Positions 1-9,229 of a stretch of 64,000 bases of DNA are shown here, piece by piece. The first letter of the stretch is position 1; the number at the start of each line of letters is the position of its first letter. The translations under genes and the position numbers were made by a program. The notes below the pieces were generated by a model, which saw only the letters and a list, made by a program, of their open reading frames with translations, did not search any database and was not told where the DNA came from. Origin of the DNA: Gardnerella massiliensis (GTDB taxonomy: Bacteria > Actinomycetota > Actinomycetes > Actinomycetales > Bifidobacteriaceae); assembly GCF_003408845.1 (NCBI RefSeq), contig NZ_LRTV01000001.1:547484-611483 (forward strand), read 5' to 3'.

Positions 1-87
1 ATTACTTTACAGCTGCGTAAAGGAAATAACGCTCGCGCGTTTGGATGGCTTGGATTGTGTGGTGCTCGCGCTTTAAGCGCTCGCTAC

Positions 88-135
88 CGAGCTTGCGTTG
101 AAAGCACACCGTGCTTTCAACCCTAAGCAAGCTCG
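88..135. repeat. Dispersed hairpin element, core copy 1
   Basis: This is a near-perfect inverted repeat. An inner arm GTTGAAAGCAC is separated by 3 nt from GTGCTTTCAAC, and an outer arm CGAGCTTGC pairs with GCAAGCTCG. The same core recurs near 20881 and 24650, and with different but still complementary arms near 44035. Here only the core and part of the left flank (GCTCGC motifs from about 64) are kept. It lies downstream of the tRNA-Arg terminator. Its function is unknown. Confidence 0.75.
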
Positions 136-140
136 GCACT

Positions 141-175
141 TTTAAAAAGCCCGAAATTCTAATAATTTCGGGCTT
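141..175 (-). terminator. Rho-independent terminator of tRNA-Arg
   Basis: A perfect 12-bp stem (147-158 with 164-175, 5-nt loop) is followed on the minus strand by a U-rich run. It begins 9 bases past the tRNA 3' end, which fits transcription ending after the tRNA. Confidence 0.8.
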
Positions 176-183
176 GGTAAAAG

Positions 184-256
184 TGCCCCCGACGCGACTC
201 GAACGCGCAACCAACGGATTAGAAGGCCGTTGCTCTATCCTTTGAGCTACAGAGGC
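184..256 (-). tRNA. tRNA-Arg (anticodon TCT, reads AGA/AGG)
   Basis: The minus strand folds as a 73-nt tRNA. The acceptor stem is GCCTCTG/CGGGGGC with discriminator A, the D-stem is GCTC/GAGC, the anticodon loop is CTTCTAA with TCT at 221-223, and the T-arm has loop TTCGAGT. CCA is not encoded, as is common in actinobacteria. Base 31 (C) faces base 39 (T), so the pair closing the anticodon loop is a mismatch, while the other anticodon-stem pairs are intact. AGA/AGG decoding is relevant in this AT-rich genome. Confidence 0.93.
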
Positions 257-401
257 AAACAAATGGTCATTATACCAAAACGGCACTATCAACGCGCCTA
301 TAACGCACCATACAATCCACAAATAACACTTATTTAAGTAAAACAAATCAACATTTATTCAGCGCAACAAACGCTACCAACAAACGCTATCAAAACAAAC
401 G

Positions 402-1595
402 CTACTCAATAATCCACGCAAGCGACATTAACACCGCAAGGAAGAACACGTTTACAATCGTATACGTAAGCAAATAGCGTCCCTTATGCTCAGCATACTG
501 ATGCGTAATACCCTTGTAGGAAATAAGCGAAGCCATAGACGCAATCAACGTACCCATGCCACCAAGGTTCGTACCAATAATCAGCATCTTCCACTGATCA
601 CAGAATCCAGAAAGCAAAATCGTCGTCGGCACGTTACTAATAAACTGGCTCGAAGCCACAGAAACTTCCATCGGATGCGTACCAACCCACATTTGCGCAA
701 GATCGCTAAAACCTGGCACGCGACGCATATTACCAATAAAAATGAAGAACATAATAAACGTAAGCGGCAACGCCCAGTCGAGCACACGGAACACGTGGCG
801 ATCGCAGATCAGAAAAGCAACCACCATAATCACCAGCATCAGCCAGTCCGGAATCCAACCACTTACGCCGCACAAGCACACCACAAACAGCAGGCTATAC
901 ACAACCACGCGCCAACGCGTAAAACTCATGCCGTAGCCCATCACACGAATCTCATCCGGCTGCGGATGGCCATGCGAAGGGGCCAGCACACTCTGCTCAA
1001 TATCGTCCCCTTGCAATCCCGCAAACTGATCAACTTTACGCGACTTAAAGAAAACGAAAGCAAACGCAACCATCAACACTGCAGCAGTAACAGTGTACGG
1101 TGCCATAATCTTCAGAAAATCCTGCGTCGACATGTGCGTCAACGCTTTTAAGTACAGATTATGCGCGTTACCAATAGGAGTGAGCATACTGCCAACATTG
1201 GCGCCGATGGTCATCAGCGTTATCACAAGAATCGCTTGTTTTTCAGCATTTGCCATCACTAACACGGATAGCGCAAACGGCACAAACGTAACCAACGCAA
1301 CGTCGTTCGTAATCCACATTGCAGAGAAAAACGTGAGCGACATAAGTACAAGCACAAGCCCGCGCTCCGTGCGCACATGCCGCAAAAGTCGCGCGCCAAT
1401 CGAACGAAATACGCCAATACGCTGGAAGCCACACACAACCATCATTAAGCAAACAAGCTGAGAAATTGTGTTCACATGAATGTAGCCCAAATATTGAGAG
1501 TCTGGAGGCACGAAAAAACAAGAAATAATCGCTAAAATAGCCGCAACAATAAGAATGGTTTCACACTTGACCAAATTAAGTAGCCAGCGCTTCAT
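402..1595 (-). CDS. SLC13/ArsB-type anion permease (CitMHS-like)
   Basis: This is a polytopic inner-membrane protein of about 400 residues with roughly ten hydrophobic segments. It has the paired N/P-rich re-entrant motifs of the citrate/arsenite-permease clan: TNDVALVTFVPF and TPIGNAHNLYLK in the first half, SNVPTTILLSGF and GTNLGGMGTLIASMASLIS in the second. Such proteins carry di- or tricarboxylates, sulfate or other anions. The substrate cannot be read from sequence. The open frame starts upstream at a TTG, but GGAGG just before two consecutive ATGs argues for the ATG at 1595 (4-nt spacing). It is divergent from alsS. Confidence 0.75.
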   Translation of the reverse strand: MKRWLLNLVKCETILIVAAILAIISCFFVPPDSQYLGYIHVNTISQLVCLMMVVCGFQRIGVFRSIGARLLRHVRTERGLVLVLMSLTFFSAMWITNDVALVTFVPFALSVLVMANAEKQAILVITLMTIGANVGSMLTPIGNAHNLYLKALTHMSTQDFLKIMAPYTVTAAVLMVAFAFVFFKSRKVDQFAGLQGDDIEQSVLAPSHGHPQPDEIRVMGYGMSFTRWRVVVYSLLFVVCLCGVSGWIPDWLMLVIMVVAFLICDRHVFRVLDWALPLTFIMFFIFIGNMRRVPGFSDLAQMWVGTHPMEVSVASSQFISNVPTTILLSGFCDQWKMLIIGTNLGGMGTLIASMASLISYKGITHQYAEHKGRYLLTYTIVNVFFLAVLMSLAWIIE

Positions 1596-1830
1596 CATTC
1601 CTCCGTACGGCAGCGAATACAACTTGTTCAATTATACTAGAAACCCATTCCCACAAGGCCCCTATTTTCCCGACCAAATCGTTGCAATAGCAACGTATTG
1701 AGCATTATGAAGGCCGAGATTTAGCCGCAAATACGTGAGGCAAAAATCCGCCCTTTTTCGTGACACGCGCGGCAAATAAGCATGTCGCGAAAGACAAGAA
1801 TACGTATATCATATAGAAAAGAATTTGTTG

Positions 1831-1911
1831 ACTACACAACTAAATAAATAAGTAGCTACACAACTAAATAGCTACACAACTAAATAGCTACACAACTACA
1901 CAACTACACAA
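1831..1911. repeat. Short tandem repeats in the alsS leader
   Basis: Imperfect copies of CTACACAACTAAATA start near 1832, 1856, 1872 and 1888. The later copies are 16 bp apart and decay into 9-bp CTACACAA repeats. The run ends about 10 bases before the alsS ATG, so it covers the place where promoter or leader elements are expected. The rest of the 1596-1921 divergent gap has no obvious operator or riboswitch fold. Confidence 0.8.
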
Positions 1912-1921
1912 GAAGCGAAAT

Positions 1922-3673
1922 ATGGCAGAATCACAAGAAACAGAAAATCTGAATATTGCACAAAAACTTGAGCGACAGAAGCATCTTCGCGAAAACCATC
2001 AGCGCAACACTGCAGATTTAGTTGTTGAATGTTTGGTAAATGAAGGAGTTGAAGTAGTTTTCGGCATACCAGGCGAGGAAAATATTCCACTTCTTGAGGC
2101 AATTGAGCGCGACGGCCGCATTCGTTTTGTGCTCACTCGCCACGAGCAAGGCGCTGGTTTTATGGCGGCAACTTACGCTCATATTACTGGAAAACCGGGC
2201 GTCTGCCTGGCAACTCTTGGCCCTGGTGCGCTCAATCTTACGCTTCCTGTGGCTCAAGCAAACGCAAGCACTACCCCACTTGTAGCAATTTGTGCGCAAG
2301 GTAACGTTTCCAGATTGTATAAGGAATCTCACCAAATTATTGATTTGGTTGCACTGTTCCAGCCGATTACGCAATGGTCTTCTATGATGCTCGCTCCAGC
2401 TTCCGCGCCAGAAATGGTTCGTAAGGCGTTCTCTATTGCGGGCCGCAATCGTCCAGGAGCCACCTGCCTCGTGATTCCGGAAGATATTAGCGAAATGCCT
2501 GCGCCAGCCGACGCAAAGCCACTTCCACTGCCGCATCCGCTGCACATTATGCCTGCTCCGGACACCATTGAAGAAGCAGCGAAAATTATTAGCAAAGCAA
2601 AACAGCCTATTATTTTGGCTGGAAACGGCGTTGCGCGCTCTCACGCAGAAAATCAGCTTCTTGCATTTGCTGAGCAGCTTAACGTGCCAGTTGCTACTAC
2701 TTTTGAAGGTAAGGGCGTTTTCCCGGATAATCATCCGAATGCGCTCGGAGTTGTTGGTTTTATGCATCGCGACTACGAAAACTTTGCGTTTGACACGGCT
2801 GATTTGATTATTGCCGTCGGCTTCTCGATTCAGCAGTTCGATCCGAAGAAAATCAACCCGAATATTGATAAAACTATTATTCATATCAATACTTTTGTGG
2901 AAGATACCGACGCACACTACCCTACTGCGCTGAATATTATGGCAAATATTGGCCAAACGCTTAAAACTCTTACGGAAGTGCTAAAGCAGCGCAACGTAAC
3001 CTTCGACGTAAGTCACCCGCGTATTCGCCAAATGCTTACGGAAGAATTACATTCTTGCGAAAACGACGAGAGCATGCCAATGAAGCCTCAGCGTGTAGTT
3101 TACGATATTCGTCGCGCTGTTCCTGAAGGCACGAAGGTGCTGGTTGATACGGGTGCTTTGAAAATGTGGATGGCGCGCTTGTATCCAACTATGCACCCGA
3201 ATACTTGCATAATCGACAACAGCCTTTCGACTATGGCTTGGACGCTTCCGGGAGCTGTTGGAGCTTCGTTCATTCGCGATAATTCCGGCAAAATGAACGC
3301 AAATCCGGTGCTGGCTGTGATGGGCGACGGCAGCTTCATGATGAACGTGCAGGAGATTGAGACAGCTGTGCGCGTTGGCAGCCGTATGGTGGTGCTGGTT
3401 TGGGAAGATAACGCGTATGGCTTAATTAAGTGGAAGATGGAGCTTCACGCCGGCGAGCACGAGTACGTGGACTTCCATAATCCGGACGTGCCAAAATTGG
3501 CTGAAAGCTTTGGTGCACGCGGGCACGCTGTTAAGAAGCCGGAGGATTTGTACAATATGCTTCGCGATGCGTTGGCGCAGGAAAGTGGCGTTGACGTAAT
3601 TTCTTGCCCGGTTGATTACAGCGAGAATATGAAGCTTATTGAGAAGCTCGGCGATATTGACTTCAGCAACTGA
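1922..3673 (+). CDS. alsS: Acetolactate synthase, catabolic (AlsS type)
   Basis: This ThDP-dependent enzyme condenses two pyruvates to 2-acetolactate, feeding acetoin formation or branched-chain amino-acid synthesis. At 583 residues it has the usual length. An N-terminal ThDP-pyrimidine domain carries the catalytic glutamate in VVFGIPGEEN (about residue 50). A central domain follows, then a C-terminal ThDP-pyrophosphate domain with the GDG...N motif (MGDGSFMMNVQEIETA to EDNAYG). No regulatory subunit gene and no acetolactate decarboxylase gene lie nearby, which suits the stand-alone catabolic form. The ribosome-binding site is weak (AAGAAG). The ThDP-enzyme call is very safe; choosing AlsS over anabolic IlvB rests on overall sequence resemblance. 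Confidence 0.88.
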   Translation: MAESQETENLNIAQKLERQKHLRENHQRNTADLVVECLVNEGVEVVFGIPGEENIPLLEAIERDGRIRFVLTRHEQGAGFMAATYAHITGKPGVCLATLGPGALNLTLPVAQANASTTPLVAICAQGNVSRLYKESHQIIDLVALFQPITQWSSMMLAPASAPEMVRKAFSIAGRNRPGATCLVIPEDISEMPAPADAKPLPLPHPLHIMPAPDTIEEAAKIISKAKQPIILAGNGVARSHAENQLLAFAEQLNVPVATTFEGKGVFPDNHPNALGVVGFMHRDYENFAFDTADLIIAVGFSIQQFDPKKINPNIDKTIIHINTFVEDTDAHYPTALNIMANIGQTLKTLTEVLKQRNVTFDVSHPRIRQMLTEELHSCENDESMPMKPQRVVYDIRRAVPEGTKVLVDTGALKMWMARLYPTMHPNTCIIDNSLSTMAWTLPGAVGASFIRDNSGKMNANPVLAVMGDGSFMMNVQEIETAVRVGSRMVVLVWEDNAYGLIKWKMELHAGEHEYVDFHNPDVPKLAESFGARGHAVKKPEDLYNMLRDALAQESGVDVISCPVDYSENMKLIEKLGDIDFSN

Positions 3674-3689
3674 GTCTTAATAATTTTTG

Positions 3690-3740
3690 TAAGCAAAAAG
3701 GTTACGCAACCAAACTAGATTGCGTAGCCTTTTGTTTTAT
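3690..3740. terminator. Bidirectional terminator between alsS and dnaG
   Basis: A 14-bp stem with one mismatch (AAAAGGTTACGCAA pairing with TTGCGTAGCCTTTT, 3695-3734) lies between the convergent ends of alsS and dnaG. T-rich tails follow it on both strands, so it should stop transcription from either side. Confidence 0.8.
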
Positions 3741-3749
3741 GTTGGAAAC

Positions 3750-5858
3750 TTACATTATTTGCGACTGAAGGTTTTTGCGAGCCGCTTCCATTGCAGTAAT
3801 TTGCCCGAGAAGCGTAATCTTTTCTTGCCCATCCTGCAACTTCGCCATGCGCGCCCGAGCAGCACCAATGCGCCGCATGAGGCCAATATCGAGCAGACGA
3901 ATCAACAGTTCGTTAGCATACTTGCTTTCCGCTGGCGTAGCCCTACGCACATAATCAGACGGAGACCCAGATACAGCCTGCTGATTCTGTTGGTACTGCT
4001 GAGATTGCGCACTATATTCGTCGCCAGCTACTGAAACTGATGAAGCTGATGAAGCTGCTGGAAGCGGTAACGGCATTACCGAAAGCTCCGTAATAACCGG
4101 CTCAAGCAGAGGTCCCGCAGACTTCGTCATTATATGAAGCCATAAACCTTGCGTAACGTTGCCAGTCGGCAATCCACCAGCAGCTACGAAAGCTTGGAAT
4201 AAAGTGCGGAACACAGGCGTCATAAAATTATTCAACGTAAGCTGCGCAAATAATTTCTCGTCAAAAGCAAGCGGAACTTGCAACAGCAGCGCCATAAACT
4301 GCTGTTCACACATAAACACGGCATCGTCCACTCGATAATAATGCTGATTTTGCGCAGCACTGCGAGCTAAAGCCATGCGAGAGGTTTGATCAGAGGATTG
4401 AACATCTCTCAACTGCTGCCCGCCAAGCGCATCTGAATTATATCGAGAAGCGTAAGCGTCGTCGTCACGAACTTGCAGACGACGGCGAGCCGCTGCTACT
4501 TCGCGACGCATCACTGACAGATCAATTCCAATTCGACGCACTGCTTTGCGCGTGTACAAATCAAGTAACGAACGGTCACGAATCTGCGCAATAAGCGGAG
4601 CAACCGCCTTAACCGCACCCATTTGGCCGGTCGTAAACGAAGTATCAAAACGGTTAATTACCGTGTCAATAACAAAATCGTAAAGCGGACTTGCGTGCGC
4701 AACTAACGAACGCACAGCCTCATCTCCTCGCTGAATACGCAAGTCACACGGATCGAGATTGTTATCAGCCACCGCAACAAACGTTTGTGTCAAAAACGTG
4801 GAATCAAGACCAAAAGCGTGCAAAGCAGCCTTCTGCCCAGCCGCATCACCGTCAAAAGTGAACACAATACGCGAACTTACTGACTGTCCTTCAACTTTCA
4901 GCGGACCAACCAACTGAATTGCACCTAAGGAATCGTCCGCAATAAGGCGACGCACAATTTTCGCATGTTCCACGCCAAAAGCCGTACCACATGTGGCTAC
5001 TGCCGTATCGACGCCCGCCACATGGCACGCCATAACATCCGTGTAGCCTTCAACAATTACAACTTGGCGCTTTTTTACAATATTTGCTTTCGCTAAGTCG
5101 ATTCCATATAACACTTGCGTTTTGCGATACAGTGCAGTGTCGGGAGTGTTAATATATTTTGCGCTAATAGTATCGTCGTCGTATAGTTTGCGAGCGCCAA
5201 AGCCGAGAGTTCGGCCTGTTGAATCGCGAATCGGCCACGTTAAACGCCCTCGGAAGTAATCGTAAATACCGCGCTGGCCAAGGCGAGCAAGACCAGCATC
5301 GAGCAACTCTTGACGCGTAAAGCCTTTATTTGCAAGATATCGGACTAAATTATCCCATCCTTGAGGTGCGTAACCGCATGCGAAATGCGCACTTTGTTCC
5401 GGAGTAAAGTTGCGTCCTGCAAGAAGGTCGCGAGCGGGAGCTGCTTCTTTGGTATTGAGTTGCGAAACAAAAAACTTTTGTGCTTCTTCGTTTGCTGCAA
5501 GCAATCTAGCACGTTTAGATCCGGCGTGAGTTTGTGCGTCACCATCCTGCGATTGCTTGTAGTGCATTTCAATATGGTATCGATCCGCCAAAAATTCTAC
5601 AGCTTCGCGGAAATCAATATTTTCTTTCTGCTCCACGTACTTAAAAACGTCGCCGCCGGCGCCGCAACCGAAACAATGCCACACGCCTAAACTTGGACGC
5701 ACACTAAAGCTTGGTGTTTTTTCATCGTGGAATGGGCAAAGTCCTACGAAAGTGCCGGTTCCGGAAGGTTTGAGCGTCACCGTTGCGGACACAATATCGT
5801 ATAAGTCTGCCACGGCGCGCACGCGCTCAATATCTTCTTTCACAATCATTCCAACCAT
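3750..5858 (-). CDS. dnaG: DNA primase DnaG
   Basis: It synthesises the RNA primers for replication. About 702 residues. The N-terminal CHC2 zinc finger is visible as CPFHDEKTPSF followed by HCFGCG. The catalytic core has the TOPRIM motifs VIVEGYTDVMA and FTFDGDAAGQKAA. The C-terminal helicase-binding region is less conserved and contains a Q/S-rich stretch. The open frame extends upstream to a GTG at 5897, but the ATG at 5858 (MVGMIVKEDIERVR) matches where primases begin. Another ATG lies 9 nt further in. In related genomes dnaG is followed directly by dgt; here a surface-protein gene lies between them. Confidence 0.95.
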   Translation of the reverse strand: MVGMIVKEDIERVRAVADLYDIVSATVTLKPSGTGTFVGLCPFHDEKTPSFSVRPSLGVWHCFGCGAGGDVFKYVEQKENIDFREAVEFLADRYHIEMHYKQSQDGDAQTHAGSKRARLLAANEEAQKFFVSQLNTKEAAPARDLLAGRNFTPEQSAHFACGYAPQGWDNLVRYLANKGFTRQELLDAGLARLGQRGIYDYFRGRLTWPIRDSTGRTLGFGARKLYDDDTISAKYINTPDTALYRKTQVLYGIDLAKANIVKKRQVVIVEGYTDVMACHVAGVDTAVATCGTAFGVEHAKIVRRLIADDSLGAIQLVGPLKVEGQSVSSRIVFTFDGDAAGQKAALHAFGLDSTFLTQTFVAVADNNLDPCDLRIQRGDEAVRSLVAHASPLYDFVIDTVINRFDTSFTTGQMGAVKAVAPLIAQIRDRSLLDLYTRKAVRRIGIDLSVMRREVAAARRRLQVRDDDAYASRYNSDALGGQQLRDVQSSDQTSRMALARSAAQNQHYYRVDDAVFMCEQQFMALLLQVPLAFDEKLFAQLTLNNFMTPVFRTLFQAFVAAGGLPTGNVTQGLWLHIMTKSAGPLLEPVITELSVMPLPLPAASSASSVSVAGDEYSAQSQQYQQNQQAVSGSPSDYVRRATPAESKYANELLIRLLDIGLMRRIGAARARMAKLQDGQEKITLLGQITAMEAARKNLQSQIM

Positions 5859-5989
5859 GATATCTAGCTTATCGCAAACCGGCGGCGAGCGTGACACTTG
5901 TGAGTACAGAAGGCGACACTATTATTCCGCTTCAAACGCGAGAAGCACCCGCACGCGTTTCTAATCACAAACCCCTGTAGTTAAGCCCG

Positions 5990-6036
5990 TATAAAGAAGA
6001 GGCCTTACGTGCAAGCAAAAGCAAGCGCGCAAGGCC
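5990..6036 (-). terminator. Probable terminator of the secreted repeat protein gene
   Basis: GGCCTT at 6001 pairs with AAGGCC at 6031, with further partial pairing inside (GCAAGC/GCTTGC). A pyrimidine-rich tail (TCTTCTTTATAC on the minus strand) follows. It sits about 75 bases past the stop of the minus-strand gene ending at 6109. Confidence 0.45.
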
Positions 6037-6108
6037 AAGGAGAAAGTACATATGAAGTTGTGTTGAAATTATTAACTGAAGATGACAAGCGGACGGAACC
6101 GCTCGATG

Positions 6109-7518
6109 TTACTCTGCGAGCAACGCGTCAAAATCAGCGTCAAGTAACGACTCAAGGGAGGAATGCAACTCATCTAAGTCCAAATCCTCGAAATCGAAAT
6201 CGAAATCAGCCGAATCGGAAGACTTAGAATCGGCAGACTTAGAATCGGCAGCAGACTCTAATTCAGCAGTGAAGTCGGATTCGATAGTGCCAATAAGTTC
6301 ATGGAATTCTGGCGTGTCAACATACTTAACTAATTCAGTCCACCAATCCTCGGCTTCTTCAGCTTCCGAAATTTCCGGCACTTCCGAAATTTCCGGCACT
6401 TCTGGTTCTACTTCTGCTGGAGATTCGGCCGCTGGAGCTTCTGGAGTTGCAGGAACTTCAGGGGTTTTAGCTTCTGGCGCCGCGTTTTCAGGTGCATTTG
6501 CTTCTGGCGCCGCGTTTTCAGGTGCATTTGCTTCTGGCGCCGCGTTTTCAGGTGCATTTGCTTCTGGTTCCGCAGGTGCCTTTACTTCAGGAGCCGCAGG
6601 AGCTGGAACAGAAGGAGCTGGAGCGGAAGGAACTGGTTTACCATAATTAGCAATGGCATCCTTAACAGCTTTAGACAATTTACCATTGAAATCTTTATCA
6701 GCAGCTTCAGCAGTTTTTGTATCAGCAAGTGTTAACTGCAAGAAAGTCTTATCACCGAATCCATTTTTAACTTCAAGGAATTTGCGGGCAGCTTCCTTTT
6801 CGCTTTCAGTAGAAGGAACTTTATTATCCCTAATCATTTCAGCTGCTTTAATATTCTTGTTATAAACGTCTTCCGAAGGCTGGCGCAACGTCTTTAGAGC
6901 ATCGTTGTACTTTGCAATCTGCTTTGCTGAGATCTTTTTATCTGCACCATCTTTACCTTTACCGGTGATAAATGTGCTTTTGAATTCTTCAAAAGATATA
7001 CCAGTTCTAGCAACAGATTCTATGGCGTTATCATCGCTGAAATCTGTTTCATCGTTTGAACCTGAAGGATTTACAGAACCAACTTTACCAACTCCGTTTG
7101 CAGCAGCTTGCTTAACAGCCTCCACATGAGACTTGGATGCAGCAACAGCCGCTTCCTTTAATTCTTTAAGCTTTTCTGCACTCTCACCATTTTTCAAGGC
7201 CTTTACGTAGGCATCGTTTTTCTTGAGAGATTCAGCGAATTTTGTTTCGCTGTTGCGTTTAATAGTAGCCTTATGAGCCAATTCCTTAAGATTTTTAAGT
7301 TCTTCTTCGCTCTTATTCTTAGATGGGTCCAAAGCCTCCACATAGTCTTTATTGGCTTTAAAATAATCGTTAAAAGAGCTAGAACTCTGAGCAACATGAG
7401 CGTTGTTGGCGACGCTGTGATCGTCAGCATACGCAGTATTGGTAAAACCACATACAGCTACAAAAGCTGAAACAGTCAGACCGGTGGCGGCAACAGTTTT
7501 CGTAAACTTGGTATTCAT
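6109..7518 (-). CDS. Secreted acidic repeat protein, function unknown
   Basis: This 469-residue protein has a clear signal peptide (MNTKFTKTVAATG, then a hydrophobic stretch, cleavage probable after AYA). The start at 7518 is supported by AAGGA five bases upstream. After the signal come two related helical repeats of about 45 residues (FNDYFKANKDYVEAL... and FAESLKKNDAYVKAL...), then a helical middle region. A Pro/Ala-rich linker follows with three identical APEANAPENA-type units encoded by perfect 30-bp DNA repeats (about 6472-6561). The C-terminus is extremely acidic, with Asp-Phe alternation (FDFDFEDLDLDEL). No LPXTG, membrane anchor or enzyme motif is seen. It lies between dgt and dnaG, a position that suggests insertion into a housekeeping block. 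Confidence 0.7.
   Translation of the reverse strand: MNTKFTKTVAATGLTVSAFVAVCGFTNTAYADDHSVANNAHVAQSSSSFNDYFKANKDYVEALDPSKNKSEEELKNLKELAHKATIKRNSETKFAESLKKNDAYVKALKNGESAEKLKELKEAAVAASKSHVEAVKQAAANGVGKVGSVNPSGSNDETDFSDDNAIESVARTGISFEEFKSTFITGKGKDGADKKISAKQIAKYNDALKTLRQPSEDVYNKNIKAAEMIRDNKVPSTESEKEAARKFLEVKNGFGDKTFLQLTLADTKTAEAADKDFNGKLSKAVKDAIANYGKPVPSAPAPSVPAPAAPEVKAPAEPEANAPENAAPEANAPENAAPEANAPENAAPEAKTPEVPATPEAPAAESPAEVEPEVPEISEVPEISEAEEAEDWWTELVKYVDTPEFHELIGTIESDFTAELESAADSKSADSKSSDSADFDFDFEDLDLDELHSSLESLLDADFDALLAE
6472..6561. repeat. Three perfect 30-bp coding repeats
   Basis: The unit GCTTCTGGCGCCGCGTTTTC plus AGGTGCATTT occurs three times in direct tandem inside the secreted acidic protein. 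Its length is a multiple of three, so gain or loss of copies would change linker length without a frameshift. Confidence 0.9.
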
Positions 7519-7879
7519 ATTGTTCCTTAAATCCCTTTCTCCATGCAATCTACACGAAGAAATATTGCATTAGCATTTCTGTTTTACGGCGATGAGCCGC
7601 GCTTGTTAGTAAAACCTGAGTGAGAATTAAGTAAAACTATCAAGTACTAAAAATATACCATATACCCGTATACAGCAGTCAATAAAATAGAAAAAATATA
7701 CAAAGGAGCAGAAATAATTATTCTTTTCTTGCGATTTTACAGAAAAATTTTCAGATTAAAGTAGGATTTAATTACCAATTTTCGGCATTATTAAGCCATT
7801 TATAACAGGACACGCCGAAACCCCCTCCCCCTAAGGATTTTGGCTTAACAAAAGCAAAAGCTAACTCAGCATACGGCGC
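7519..7879. promoter_or_regulatory. AT-rich upstream region, possible promoter of the secreted protein
   Basis: This 361-base gap lies between dgt (ending at 7880) and the secreted repeat protein gene. On the minus strand a possible -35 TTGACT (7677-7682) is followed after 19 bases by TATATT (7652-7657); the spacing is longer than ideal. A C-rich tract lies near 7820. No gene, tRNA or strong terminator is visible. Confidence 0.3.
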
Positions 7880-9193
7880 CTAGCATAACGCCGCATGAAG
7901 CGCAGCAGCTGATCCATCCGTAAGACTTGCCACCTGATCAATCGCCACACGCAAACGCTCATTATCGTTACTGCACTCGTTCCAATCGCCCATAAACACT
8001 GCTTCCATAGCATCGTGCGCACGTGGCGACTTACTCATAAACACTTCCACCAAATCCGTCAGAATCTTCTGCTCACGCCTATAAAACTCGTGTTCTCTAG
8101 GCTCAATCACAAAATGCACTGCCAAACTTTTTAGCATTACAATCTCATACGAAGTATCTTCTGGAATCACCAAATTCGCCCGGTAACGAACCAGTGGACC
8201 GTCACCGTAGCAAGCGCGAGTGGCATGCTCGACAGATCTTGCGAAACGTCCAATCAGCGCACTCGTAATATTCTTAAGCTGCGCCAACGCTCGCCTGGAA
8301 CCATCGAAAGAATCAGGGAACATGTTAAGAGAACGCAAACGACCCAAAGCCGCCAAAAGCTTGTCAGCATCCCACTGATTCCCATACCATGCGTGCATTT
8401 CGTCAATAACCTGATCCACTACGTGAGCATCCGCCACCAAAGCAGGGTCGAAAGCGCCCGTCACAATCGCATCTTCAACATCGTGCACGCTGTAAGCAAT
8501 ATCATCAGAAAGATCCATTATTTGACATTCCATTGGTTTTGCTTCGTGCGGAGCGCCACGTTTTAACCACTCAAAAACCTCACGATCGTCCGGGTAGACA
8601 CAGAATTTTAAGTCTCGCTCTCCCTTGTCGTGAGCTTGAGCTTCTTCTAATCCCCACGGGTACTTTACGGCAGCATCAAGTGCTGCACGCGTAAGATTTA
8701 CTCCGGCACTACGACCGTTTTCGCGGAAAACTTTCGGTTCCAAGCGCGTAAGTAAACGAAGCGTTTGCGCGTTGCCTTCAAAACCGCCAATATCCTCCGC
8801 AATTGCAGCGAGCGCACGCTCACCATTGTGTCCAAAAGGAGGATGCCCTAAGTCGTGCGAAAGGCAGGCGCAGTCAACCACGTCCGGATCGCAACCTAGC
8901 ATCGCAGCAATTTGCCTACCAATTTGCGCCACTTCCAACGTATGAGTAAGCCGCGTGCGAGCAAAATCGTCCGATCCCGCCACAAACACTTGACTTTTAG
9001 CCCCGAGACGACGCAATGCCGACGAGTGAATAATGCGCGCACGGTCTCGTTCAAAAGGCGTGCGAGCGCGAGTGTGATGAGGTTCACTAGCCCAGCGTTC
9101 GGTATCGTGCTTGCTGTATTCGCCAACGACTTCGTTATCTGACGTAATCACTTCGTCGCTAATTACTTCGTCGCTAATCGCTTCGTCGCACAT
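7880..9193 (-). CDS. dgt: dGTPase-like HD-domain triphosphohydrolase
   Basis: It is predicted to hydrolyse dNTPs (typically dGTP) to the nucleoside and triphosphate. 437 residues. The HD superfamily metal site is visible as RLTHTLEVAQIG, then CLSHDLGHPPFGHNGE. The N-terminal motif RTPFERDRARIIHSSALRRL is typical of the bacterial dGTPase family type 2. The first 20 residues are low complexity (repeated SDEVI) and are encoded by 15-bp tandem repeats at 9151-9190, ahead of the conserved domain. The start has a good AAAGAGG site. It follows alr by 36 bases and is probably co-transcribed with it. Confidence 0.88.
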   Translation of the reverse strand: MCDEAISDEVISDEVITSDNEVVGEYSKHDTERWASEPHHTRARTPFERDRARIIHSSALRRLGAKSQVFVAGSDDFARTRLTHTLEVAQIGRQIAAMLGCDPDVVDCACLSHDLGHPPFGHNGERALAAIAEDIGGFEGNAQTLRLLTRLEPKVFRENGRSAGVNLTRAALDAAVKYPWGLEEAQAHDKGERDLKFCVYPDDREVFEWLKRGAPHEAKPMECQIMDLSDDIAYSVHDVEDAIVTGAFDPALVADAHVVDQVIDEMHAWYGNQWDADKLLAALGRLRSLNMFPDSFDGSRRALAQLKNITSALIGRFARSVEHATRACYGDGPLVRYRANLVIPEDTSYEIVMLKSLAVHFVIEPREHEFYRREQKILTDLVEVFMSKSPRAHDAMEAVFMGDWNECSNDNERLRVAIDQVASLTDGSAAALHAALC

Positions 9194-9229
9194 CGCAAAC
9201 CTCTTTCATATTTCATATCAAGATTTATT

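Noticed and set aside
486-1151. Plus-strand ORF antisense to the anion permease
   Set aside because: His/Arg/Asn-rich composition is that of an antisense shadow of a membrane-protein gene; there is no start signal.
2018-2956. Long minus-strand ORF antisense to alsS
   Set aside because: It lies wholly within alsS, and its translation shows no family features.
6009-6227. Small plus-strand ORF of 72 codons
   Set aside because: It overlaps the 3' end of the secreted acidic protein antisense, has a Arg/Asn-rich C-terminus typical of shadow frames, and shows no ribosome-binding site or family resemblance.
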